From NCBI GenBank assembly GCA_903911435.1, contig CAIWDF010000184.1, positions 1-44,143 of the forward strand: a DNA stretch of 44,143 bases, in the 5' to 3' direction. The notes under the pieces are model-generated. The model was given only the letters and a program-made list of their open reading frames with translations. It was not told the origin of the DNA and did no database searches. Source of the DNA: an uncultured Bacteroidota bacterium. GTDB taxonomy: Bacteria; Bacteroidota; Bacteroidia; 2-12-FULL-35-15. This document shows, piece after piece, positions 36,473 to 44,026 of this stretch. Numbering within the stretch: the first letter of the stretch is position 1; each line of letters starts with the position of its first letter. The position numbers were made by a program, and so were the translations under genes.

Positions 36473-37600
36473 CTAAGAATGTATTGTTTTCATAACACTC
36501 TCCCATAAAGCACTCGCTGTTTTGTCCCAATCGAAATCAAGTTTCCGCTTTCTACCTTTTAGTATCAATTCGTTTCTCAACGTTTGGTTTGAGAAAATTG
36601 ATGACATTGCCTTTTCAATTGAATCAACTGAAAATGGATCAACGAGCAAAGCTGCATCTCCAGCAACTTCTGGCATTGAAGTAACATTCGAAGTAATTAC
36701 TGGAACATCACAATTAAATGCCTCCAAAATTGGTATACCGAACCCCTCGAAATATGGCACATACGTCAAGGCAAGAGCAGATGCTATCACTTTTCTTAAT
36801 TCCACTTGTGATAATCTACTGGTGAAAACAACATCTTCCTTGTGTTTCATCTTTAGATAAGTCATTTTGATTTCGCTCGTCCAATAATATTTTTCACCCA
36901 CTATCACAAGCTTAACGTTACTCTTTTGCTTTGTCTTGAAACTATCGAAAGCCTGAAACAAGCGCGAAATATTTTTACGCGGATGCAAGGCTCCTACGAA
37001 AACAAAATAATCGCAACCGGAAGAATATTGTTGTTTTGTGGCCAACTTAATCTCTTCATCAACTGGTGTAAATTTATCATTACAACCATTGAAAACAACA
37101 TCAATTAGCGAAGGATTGATCCCGTATTGTTGGTGAATATCATTTTTCGAAAACTCGGAAACAGTTGCTATTCGAGTAGCCTTTCGTGCAAACTTTGGAA
37201 AAAAATAACGATAGTACTTCCGTACCAAAAAGGAAACATCATTAGGATAATGTTCGAAATTTAAATCATGTATAACAGCCAATTGTTTGCAATTCGAACG
37301 TAACGACAAGTAACCGTCAGGTGAAATAAACAAATCAGGTTTGAATTTATCTAAGAATGAAGCTACCGAAAATTCGAACCACCAATAAAATAAAAAAGGA
37401 TGGCGCGCAGGAGGAGATAAAATGATAGGAGTAATGTTGTCAGCAAATAAAAATTCTTCATCGAAGTCGCGATCAAATAAAAATACAAAATGATCATCTG
37501 GATGATTTTGAGTAATGCGCTTCAACGTTTCGAAGGTGAACCAACCGATGCCTTCTAACTTGTCTTTTATTAAAAGTCTTGTATTTACAACTATCTCCAA
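36473..37600 (-). CDS. GT4-type glycosyltransferase
   Basis: A 375-residue GT-B fold enzyme of family GT4. The N-terminal domain has LEGIGWFTFETLKRI, a glycine-rich acceptor loop, and LAVIHDLNFEHYP. The C-terminal nucleotide-sugar domain starts at about residue 190 with DYFVFVGALHPRKNISRLFQAF and LVIVGEKYYW, and contains the retaining-GT motif PYFEGFGIPILEAF, with the E-x7-E pair, followed by PVITSNVTSMPEVAGDAALLVDP. It transfers a sugar from a nucleotide donor to an unknown lipid or polysaccharide acceptor. No other sugar genes are nearby. It lies 12 bp after the PafA-like phosphatase gene. Confidence 0.93.
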   Translation of the reverse strand: MEIVVNTRLLIKDKLEGIGWFTFETLKRITQNHPDDHFVFLFDRDFDEEFLFADNITPIILSPPARHPFLFYWWFEFSVASFLDKFKPDLFISPDGYLSLRSNCKQLAVIHDLNFEHYPNDVSFLVRKYYRYFFPKFARKATRIATVSEFSKNDIHQQYGINPSLIDVVFNGCNDKFTPVDEEIKLATKQQYSSGCDYFVFVGALHPRKNISRLFQAFDSFKTKQKSNVKLVIVGEKYYWTSEIKMTYLKMKHKEDVVFTSRLSQVELRKVIASALALTYVPYFEGFGIPILEAFNCDVPVITSNVTSMPEVAGDAALLVDPFSVDSIEKAMSSIFSNQTLRNELILKGRKRKLDFDWDKTASALWESVMKTIHS

Positions 37601-37612
37601 TTCTCGCTTTTG

Positions 37613-39289
37613 TTATTTTACAAGAAATGAAATAGGCTTACCAGTGCATCCGTTCGGAAACTGAATATTCAACAACATAGCCATGGTTGCTGCTAGGTCA
37701 GTGATATAAACTTGTTCAGAAGAGCTTCCTTGTTTGATGTTCCATCCATAGAATAACAAAGGTACATGAGTATCGTAGCTATATGGTGAGCCATGCGTAG
37801 TTCCTGTTGGTGAATAGTCATCAATGTATGCTGGAAGGTAATTTACCAAAACATCACCCGAGCGCCTTGCATTATATCCCTTTTGCATCAAATAACGCGA
37901 ACCCTCCGTAAATTGATTATTATTGAGCGTTGTTGCGGTTAGTACTTCCGCAACATCTGGCAATGTCTGTATCAATTCAGCTACTGATTCTTCAACCAAT
38001 GAAAGGTTTAGTTTCTTTTCGTTAATCACTTTATGATTTAAAAAAACTTGTTGATTGTGGTACGAAAGCACTAAAGTATCGCCATATAGTTTTTGCATTT
38101 GCTTTTTAAGTGTATCAATTATTTTCTTTTCGTGAACATAACCTGATGGTATTTTCAGATCCATTAAATAATTTGGTACTTCAGGTGCTGCATGGTCAGC
38201 TGTTAAAAACAACAAGGTATTGCTTTTCCCAATTTGCGCATCAATAAAGTTAATCAATTCTGCAAGGTCTTTATCTAAGCGAATGTAATCATCTTCTTGC
38301 TCCACTGAATTAGGTCCGTAGGCATGCCCAATATAATCAGGAGAGGAGAATGAAACAGTGATAAAATCGGTAGTTCCCGACTTACCCATATTTTCACTTT
38401 TGATGGTTTCAATTGCAAAATCTTTAGTGAGTGTATTCCCAAATGGTGTAGTACGAATGATGTTCAGTCCGCCATTCAGCTTTTGTGTTTCGGGCAAATT
38501 GTGTGGAAAGGTTGGTTTTGTTTCCCCTTTTAGTATTGTTTCATATTTGTTATCATCAGGCAAACTCTCGGTATATTGCTCAATTGGAAGCAGGGTGTTC
38601 CAAGGTTGACTCAAGTATTTTTTCGCCAATTCCTTTTTATTAAAATCACTCACCCAAGTTGGTAATTCTTTCATGTAATAAGTGCTTGAGATAAAACTAC
38701 CAATGCTACCATCGTACCAATAGGCAGCATTCGCTGTATGGCCAGCGGGAAGTATGGCACTTCTATCTTTTAACGCCACACCAATCACTTTCGATTTCAT
38801 GTTCGAAGAGATTCTTAATTCATCAGTGATGGTGGTGGTAAGCATGTTCACAGGCGAACGTTTTCCTTCAGGAGCTGTTGTTCCTACTCCACTTACAGCA
38901 TTGTCTTGTGCGCAATAAATGTCTTTTCCTGATGTTTTATCATACCAATCGTTGGCAATGATACCGTGTACAGCAGGAGTAGTACCCGTGTAGATGGAAG
39001 TATGCCCTGGCCCAGTGTAAGTAGGCACATAATTATAATTGGTGTTTCGGCAAAAGAAACCTTCATTTACCAATTTCTTGAAACCATCATTACCAAATTT
39101 ATCCCAAAAGCGATAGATATAATCGTAACGCATCTGATCGATTACAATGCCTACCACTAGTTTTGGCTTAGCGTTCGAACTAATTGCTGATACAGGTTTT
39201 GGAGCCACCATTGTTTTTGCAGAAGGGTTTTGAGCCGATATTGCAAAAGTGATACTCACTAAACATAAAACACTTGTTATTCTTTTCAT
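37613..39289 (-). CDS. pafA: PafA-like alkaline phosphatase
   Basis: A 558-residue exported enzyme of the alkaline phosphatase superfamily, with a signal peptide ending AISAQ. Zinc and nucleophile residues match the PafA/NPP layout: Asp51 in VIDQM, nucleophile Thr92 in PTYTGPGHTS, Asn113 in IIANDWYD, and the PafA-specific Lys174 and Arg176 in LKDRSAILPAGH. Further zinc ligands are in DYIGHAYGP, TADHAAPEVP and GTTHGSPYSYDTH. The Lys/Arg pair favours a phosphomonoesterase rather than a phosphodiesterase. It would release phosphate from organic esters in the periplasm. It follows the S1/P1 nuclease gene by 39 bp on the same strand. Confidence 0.92.
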   Translation of the reverse strand: MKRITSVLCLVSITFAISAQNPSAKTMVAPKPVSAISSNAKPKLVVGIVIDQMRYDYIYRFWDKFGNDGFKKLVNEGFFCRNTNYNYVPTYTGPGHTSIYTGTTPAVHGIIANDWYDKTSGKDIYCAQDNAVSGVGTTAPEGKRSPVNMLTTTITDELRISSNMKSKVIGVALKDRSAILPAGHTANAAYWYDGSIGSFISSTYYMKELPTWVSDFNKKELAKKYLSQPWNTLLPIEQYTESLPDDNKYETILKGETKPTFPHNLPETQKLNGGLNIIRTTPFGNTLTKDFAIETIKSENMGKSGTTDFITVSFSSPDYIGHAYGPNSVEQEDDYIRLDKDLAELINFIDAQIGKSNTLLFLTADHAAPEVPNYLMDLKIPSGYVHEKKIIDTLKKQMQKLYGDTLVLSYHNQQVFLNHKVINEKKLNLSLVEESVAELIQTLPDVAEVLTATTLNNNQFTEGSRYLMQKGYNARRSGDVLVNYLPAYIDDYSPTGTTHGSPYSYDTHVPLLFYGWNIKQGSSSEQVYITDLAATMAMLLNIQFPNGCTGKPISFLVK

Positions 39290-39328
39290 TTAATTTTTAT
39301 TGTTTCGTAAATCGATAATTGTTCAAAA

Positions 39329-40315
39329 TTAAAATTCTTTTTCGCCTTCCATGCCAAACAATTTACCCGCTTTCCATTCCTTCAAGTCGTCTTTCATCAA
39401 CTTGCTATTTCTGTCGGTTACTTCTTTTGCATCCAAATCATTCAAGTCGGGTTTGCCAGCATTCACCCATGCTGTGTACCAAAAACTAGCTACACTCTTG
39501 GTTGATAACTTCATTTGATTTTCAACCATACCCTGCAAGTTGGTATGTAATGCAGTTGCATATTCATCGCTAAAAATAGAGCTACGGAATTTGTTCTTCA
39601 TCACTTCTCCCTTTTCATCTTTTTTGTACATTTTAGCTTCTCCCATTTTCTTTCTCAATTCCATCTCTATGTCGAGCGTTTTGGCAACAAGAGCATGTGA
39701 CGAATTGATGATGTTCCATATTTCGTTATGCACATTATCGATGTATTTAGCATCGCCACAATACAAGTTGTACTTACTGCCAAACATCTCAGGCAGCTGA
39801 GCTTCCCACAGGGCATGTATTCCTTTTTGATTTGTTTTTTGTCCATCATGATTGGCCGAAGTATGAAATGGCATATGTGCATCGCCAATGTAATGCCCCA
39901 AATCAGCAGCAATGAAAAGAATTTCTGTTTTCCTTTTTTCTTTCATCGACTTGGTAAGTTTCTCCATCATCTCTTCGATGTACCAAGGCAAAAATCCATT
40001 AGCCGAAAGGAACTTATCATCATACTTGGCTTTTGCTTCGCCCATTGTTTTTGGCAAACTATCCATCGAACCAAAGTTTTCTAAATCGATGAAGTGGCGA
40101 GGGTTTTCAGCTTTATCACTCAAGGTATATTTTCGCAAATCAGGAACGGTTGATTCTTGTGTCACAAAATCGATGTGATTGTAAAAGAAGGTTTGCATCG
40201 GTTGAGGCAAAGCCAGCACAGCTCCTTTATTGATGTGTTCGTGGCCGAATATTCCCCACGAGACCAATACTGCTGAGATGCTCACTGCACCGATTACTAA
40301 AATTGTTTTTTTCAT
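39329..40315 (-). CDS. S1/P1-type nuclease or zinc phospholipase C family protein
   Basis: A 328-residue exported protein of the P1 nuclease/phospholipase C superfamily. Trp20, right after the signal peptide (LVSWGIFGHEHIN), fits the known use of the mature N-terminal Trp as a zinc ligand, and His residues follow. Further ligands lie in ENPRHFIDLE and the long block AADLGHYIGDAHMPFHTSANHDG...GIHALWEAQ. Both P1 nucleases (single-stranded DNA/RNA to 5' nucleotides) and phospholipases C share this trizinc site; sequence alone does not decide. The adjacent phosphatase favours a nutrient-scavenging nuclease. The crcB gene lies 4 bp upstream on the same strand. Confidence 0.88.
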   Translation of the reverse strand: MKKTILVIGAVSISAVLVSWGIFGHEHINKGAVLALPQPMQTFFYNHIDFVTQESTVPDLRKYTLSDKAENPRHFIDLENFGSMDSLPKTMGEAKAKYDDKFLSANGFLPWYIEEMMEKLTKSMKEKRKTEILFIAADLGHYIGDAHMPFHTSANHDGQKTNQKGIHALWEAQLPEMFGSKYNLYCGDAKYIDNVHNEIWNIINSSHALVAKTLDIEMELRKKMGEAKMYKKDEKGEVMKNKFRSSIFSDEYATALHTNLQGMVENQMKLSTKSVASFWYTAWVNAGKPDLNDLDAKEVTDRNSKLMKDDLKEWKAGKLFGMEGEKEF

Positions 40316-40319
40316 ATAA

Positions 40320-40688
40320 TTAAATTGAATGTTTGGTTAAAAAATAAATTAGCGAAACACATACTGCCACGCTGATAAGTATATTGGCAATGGCTACTAA
40401 CGCATTGCCTGTACGGAAAAGTTCTACTGTCTCGAAACTAAAAGTAGAAAACGTAGAGAACCCTCCACAAAAACCTACCACTATCAAAACACGTAGTGTA
40501 GGGTTGTTTCCCACTTTCTCAGTAAAAAAACCTACTGCTAGTGCAAGTACTATGCAACTAATGATATTCGAAAGTAGCGTAGCAAGCGGGAATACCGATT
40601 TGAATTGCTGACGTACCAATTCCGAAATTCCATACCGAGCAATGCTCCCTAAACCTCCTCCCAAAAATACTAAGAATAGATTATTCAT
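40320..40688 (-). CDS. crcB: Fluoride channel Fluc
   Basis: A 122-residue, four-helix membrane protein that forms a dual-topology dimer and exports F-. The family motifs are GGGLGSIARYGISELV in helix 1, the pore segment LLSNIISCIVLALAVGFF with Asn, and GFCGGFSTFSTFSFETVEL, which carries the Phe-box and Na+-binding break of helix 3. Length is normal for a single-gene Fluc. I see no fluoride riboswitch in the short leader. It is the first gene of the leftward set that continues into the S1/P1 nuclease (4-bp gap). Confidence 0.95.
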   Translation of the reverse strand: MNNLFLVFLGGGLGSIARYGISELVRQQFKSVFPLATLLSNIISCIVLALAVGFFTEKVGNNPTLRVLIVVGFCGGFSTFSTFSFETVELFRTGNALVAIANILISVAVCVSLIYFLTKHSI

Positions 40689-40724
40689 ACATTATTCCAA
40701 CGTTATGCTTTTGTATTACGGGCG

Positions 40725-40732
40725 CAAATGTA
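40725..40732 (-). promoter_or_regulatory. -7 element (TAnnTTTG) for the crcB transcript
   Basis: The minus strand reads TACATTTG, a full consensus match, 36 bp upstream of the crcB start codon. No clear -33 TTTG is present. Confidence 0.5.
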
Positions 40733-40758
40733 AACATTGAAAAGCATTTTTTCAGGCT

Positions 40759-40792
40759 TTTGTAATTCGATAATTCAAATAATGTAATTTCG
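40759..40792 (+). promoter_or_regulatory. Candidate promoter of the TerB-DnaJ gene
   Basis: TTTG at 40759-40762 and TAATTTCG at 40785-40792 are spaced by 22 bp; the -7 element has one mismatch. It is 21 bp before the ATG at 40814 and back to back with the crcB promoter. Confidence 0.4.
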
Positions 40793-40813
40793 CACTAAAT
40801 AATTAAAACAAAA

Positions 40814-41557
40814 ATGGCGAAAATAAAATTTGGTAAATGGGTAGGTAGTGGCTTAGGATGGGCGTTTGGAGGCCCTTTGGGTGCAGTGTTGGGTTTTGCA
40901 CTAGGCTCAGCGTTTGATGCTGCCGATGTTACCGTGCAACGCGATGGCAAAACCACCTATAGTTCGTCACAGCCTCAAGTAGGCGACTTTGCAGCCAGTT
41001 TGCTCGTACTTTCGGCTGCCGTGATGAAAAGCGATGGCAAAATGATGAAAAGCGAACTTGAATTTGTGCGCAAGTTCCTTGTTCAGCAGTTTGGCGAAGA
41101 CCATGCTATGCAGCAAATGCTTTTGCTCAAAGAAATTATTAAACAAGAAATCCCTTTACAACAAGTTTGTTTTCAAATAAAGCAATACATGCCTGTGGCC
41201 GAACGATTGCAAATCATTCATTACCTATTTGGCATTTCGAAAGCCGATGGACATGTGCACGAGCTCGAACTACAAACGATACAAACCATTTCTAATTACC
41301 TTGGCATCAACCCTGCCGACTTTGGTTCCCTCAAAGCCATGTATTTCCGCGATGTGAACAGCGATTATCAAATACTCGAAATAGAACCAACTGCTTCGGA
41401 AGAAGAAATTAAAAAGGCATATCGAAGAATGGCGGTAAAATATCACCCCGACAAGGTTATTTCGCTTGGCGAAGAAGTTCAAAAAGCGGCTAAAGAAAAG
41501 TTCCAAGTGCTTCAGGCCGCTTACGAAAACATCAAAAAACAAAGAGGGATATCTTAG
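40814..41557 (+). CDS. DjlA-like co-chaperone (TerB plus J domain)
   Basis: A 247-residue protein in three parts. The N-terminus is a glycine-rich hydrophobic segment (GLGWAFGGPLGAVLGFALGSAF) that could anchor it to the membrane. Residues ~55-165 are a TerB-like helical domain with acidic residues in VLSAAVMKSDGKMMKSELEFV and GISKADGHVHELELQTI. The C-terminal ~65 residues are a J domain with HPD at 211-213 (MAVKYHPDKV), which stimulates DnaK. The order matches DjlA of Gram-negative bacteria, although the membrane segment is shorter. It is monocistronic and followed by the decayed phosphatase region. Confidence 0.92.
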   Translation: MAKIKFGKWVGSGLGWAFGGPLGAVLGFALGSAFDAADVTVQRDGKTTYSSSQPQVGDFAASLLVLSAAVMKSDGKMMKSELEFVRKFLVQQFGEDHAMQQMLLLKEIIKQEIPLQQVCFQIKQYMPVAERLQIIHYLFGISKADGHVHELELQTIQTISNYLGINPADFGSLKAMYFRDVNSDYQILEIEPTASEEEIKKAYRRMAVKYHPDKVISLGEEVQKAAKEKFQVLQAAYENIKKQRGIS

Positions 41558-41652
41558 TTGATATACTGCACTTAGCGCTATATAGGGCTTTCCACTTCAA
41601 TTAGGTGCAGTTAGTCAGCGCATCCCTTTTTGTAAAATACTCTTCTTAGTTC

Positions 41653-41958
41653 TTACACCATTACGTCCATCACAAGTATGTCGTCTATCTGTTCTATATC
41701 TTTTCTGTAGTCTATAATAAACGTTTCTAAGGCAATACCTTGTTCATGTAGTGTTTTGTCTTATACTGATAAAATTAAATCGTTGAATCGATTCTTGGTT
41801 AATTTCTTTTGCCCAGTTTCACCACCAAATTGGTCAGCAAATCCATCAGTAAATAAATCCTATCTCCATCATTTAAAGAAAATGAATGGTTAGTAAAAGG
41901 TCTGCTATTTTCATTCATTCCAATTGGTTGTTTGTCGTCTTGTACGGTTTTAAATTGT
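41653..41958 (-). pseudogene. Remnant of a SpoIIE/PP2C-type phosphatase C-terminus
   Basis: Read on the minus strand, the DNA encodes about 100 codons of a PP2C/SpoIIE phosphatase tail split across two frames. The first part reads KQPIGMNENSRPFTNHSFSL then NDGDRIY. A frameshift follows, and the next frame gives FTDGFADQFGGETGQKKLTKNRF and NDLILSV. An in-frame TAA then stands where a Gln would be expected (CAA to TAA), followed by DKTLHEQGIALETFI... to VMDVMV and a proper stop at 41653. The TDGxxDQFGG metal-binding motif is diagnostic. The N-terminal catalytic part is missing. The fragment lies 18 bp after the bactofilin-like gene, so it was probably the last gene of that operon. Confidence 0.8.
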
Positions 41959-41976
41959 GCTTGCAAATTGAGTTGG

Positions 41977-42951
41977 CTATTTGAATTTCTCTACGATGTC
42001 TTTCATGCTGAACTCACCCGACATTTCTTGAATGTCAATCTTGCCAAGTAAAATGTCAAAGAAAAAGTTTGAAATATTTTCAATTGTCAACGATTTGCCT
42101 TCGCCTCCATTTTCAATTCCCAAGTCATAAGTTCTAAGCAACTGCGAACCAAGAGAGGCAGCAGTCAAAAGAAAATGATTGTTGAATTTGTCAATGTCTA
42201 AAAGGTCTGCCGCCAAAACTTTTCCGATAACGGTGTAACTACGAATAATTTGTTGTGTGTCTTCTGAACGCAAAACTGATTTTAATTCATCTGCTTCCAT
42301 ACTCATTTTAATTTTGCCTGAATTTTTTGATTGTTCTTGTCCTTTGAAAAGAGAACCTAAGTCAGCCAAGCTCAAATTATACATTTCAGTCCCAGGTATT
42401 GCGTTAATTTTCTCAACTGTAAATGCACTCGGCAAAAGTAAGTGAACCACTTTTGAAATTCTTGCAAGTGGAGCGTTAAATGTTCCTATAATAGAATTGT
42501 TGATTTCAAGATTCAATGAAGCAAACACACCACCAATTACAACACAATCTTCCAAAACAATTTCGTCTGCAAAAATGCTTCCAGCAATAAAAGCATTACG
42601 TAATTTCACTTGCTTCGCATTTACATCACCTTGGAAAATTACACGGTAACTTGGAGCAAGTGAAACGATTGAATCGGCAGAACCAACAGCTTTGCGAAAA
42701 ATTGCTGAACCTTTTGCATCAGTATTTACATGCAATTCAATTTGTGTGAAAACAGCACCTTGCACTTCAAGTTTTCCTTTTTGAATTTCAAAGTATTTTG
42801 CATACACCGCACCTTCAATAATTGTGTCGCCTTGTATTACAACATCTCTTTCCAATTCGCTAGCTGCTCTCGGAAGTATTGAACTTTTTACAAGATTATC
42901 ATTCAGTAATAATCTTTGGTCGTTCACTCGGATTTCTTTTAATTCATTCAT
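41977..42951 (-). CDS. Bactofilin-like polymer-forming protein
   Basis: A 324-residue soluble protein. Residues ~30-165 have short beta-helix repeats with hydrophobic residues every second position, of the form 'VxxGxVxAxxVxL': VVIQGDTIIEGAVYAKYFEIQKG, AVFTQIELHVNTDAKGSAIFRK, VIFQGDVNAKQVKLRNAFIAGSIFADEIVLEDCVVIGGVFA. This is the pattern of bactofilins and other polymer-forming cytoskeletal proteins, but longer than a usual bactofilin (~100-150 residues). The remaining ~150 residues are helical and of no known family. There is no signal peptide or membrane helix. It sits 12 bp after the coiled-coil gene, in an operon-like set. Function inferred only. Confidence 0.6.
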   Translation of the reverse strand: MNELKEIRVNDQRLLLNDNLVKSSILPRAASELERDVVIQGDTIIEGAVYAKYFEIQKGKLEVQGAVFTQIELHVNTDAKGSAIFRKAVGSADSIVSLAPSYRVIFQGDVNAKQVKLRNAFIAGSIFADEIVLEDCVVIGGVFASLNLEINNSIIGTFNAPLARISKVVHLLLPSAFTVEKINAIPGTEMYNLSLADLGSLFKGQEQSKNSGKIKMSMEADELKSVLRSEDTQQIIRSYTVIGKVLAADLLDIDKFNNHFLLTAASLGSQLLRTYDLGIENGGEGKSLTIENISNFFFDILLGKIDIQEMSGEFSMKDIVEKFK

Positions 42952-42963
42952 TGGACTTAAATT

Positions 42964-44022
42964 TTAATTATTGGTTTGTATGTTAGTGTCATTGTTCCAA
43001 AGCTGCATGATTTGTTGTGCAACTCTCGGATTGATATTGTGTGTTTCGCTTTCCTGACTTGATAATTCAACTTTCAAAAATGTATTTATATGTTCTCTGT
43101 TCTTTGAATCAATGGTTTTCCATTTGCTAACAGAATTTGAAAAGCTATCTTTTAGTTTTGCCTTGTTAGATACCAATGTGGGAATTTGTTGAGAAGAAAC
43201 TATTGCAACATCATTTCCATTTTCTTGATTCTTACTTTCAAAATATAAAACAGGGATATTTCTTGTAACTACAACTCCAATTTCCATTGGAATTAAAATT
43301 TCTTGTAACTGTGCCGAAAGATTTTTTTCAGAAAACAAATAATGTTTTGCGTTGTCAATCAATGAAAGTGCTTTGCTTTTCAAGCCCGAAGCGAAAAGCA
43401 TGGATTGAAGATAATTACCTTCCTTGTTGTAAATGGTTGCGATACTTGTGCTGATGTCGCTGAATGAACGATGCACGCGGGTTGTAAGTGTTCCGTGAAC
43501 TCCAACTGCTGATTGATTCAACAAAAGAATTCTATTCCGCAATTCTTTGTCTAAGTCAAAAAATATTTTTGCATATCGCTCCGAAATTCTGCCAAAGTCG
43601 CCTTCCAATTGAACTTTCTTTTGAGCACACGTTTGTTGATGTTGCATCAACTCAATTATTAATGCTTCAACTCTTGGTTTTATTTCTGTGAGTTGTTGAT
43701 TGATTTCAGATTTTATCAATCCGAAAAATCCCTCAACCATTGTATCAGAAATATCTTCTGCACTTTTAACTTTTGCAGCTATGTGTGCGGCTTCTGTTGC
43801 TACTACTGAACCAGTAAGAAAATTGACTTGTCTATTTGCCGAACTCACGCTTCTATCAAAAGGATTGGTGTCAACATTAATTCTAACATTAACTGGAACA
43901 TGCTCCGTGTAATGAACTGTAACAGTCATGCTTCCTCCTGATTCAGACTTCGGATAGGATACGGTTTTAGATTCTGAACCGTTGACTGTAATTGTTTCGT
44001 GATAATCTCTTGAATAACTCAT
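42964..44022 (-). CDS. Coiled-coil protein with beta-rich head, unknown family
   Basis: A 352-residue cytoplasmic protein that I cannot assign. Residues ~1-60 are beta-strand-rich (DYHETITVNGSESKTVSYP; GSMTVTVHYTEHVPVNVRINVDTNPFD). Residues ~60-235 are long amphipathic helices, probably coiled coil, including INQQLTEIKPRVEALIIELMQHQQTCAQKK and RISERYAKIFFDLDKELRNRILLL. Residues ~235-300 return to strands (EIGVVVTRNIPVLYFESK) and the tail is helical. The ordered domain pattern and tight spacing (4 bp after the upstream stop, 12 bp before the next gene) argue for a structural component of a multi-gene system with the bactofilin-like protein. Confidence 0.65.
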   Translation of the reverse strand: MSYSRDYHETITVNGSESKTVSYPKSESGGSMTVTVHYTEHVPVNVRINVDTNPFDRSVSSANRQVNFLTGSVVATEAAHIAAKVKSAEDISDTMVEGFFGLIKSEINQQLTEIKPRVEALIIELMQHQQTCAQKKVQLEGDFGRISERYAKIFFDLDKELRNRILLLNQSAVGVHGTLTTRVHRSFSDISTSIATIYNKEGNYLQSMLFASGLKSKALSLIDNAKHYLFSEKNLSAQLQEILIPMEIGVVVTRNIPVLYFESKNQENGNDVAIVSSQQIPTLVSNKAKLKDSFSNSVSKWKTIDSKNREHINTFLKVELSSQESETHNINPRVAQQIMQLWNNDTNIQTNN

Positions 44023-44026
44023 AGGA

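Noticed and set aside
41565-41611. ACTGCAC...GTGCAGT inverted repeat after the DnaJ-like gene as a terminator
   Set aside because: A 33-nt loop and no T run; a chance match is likely.
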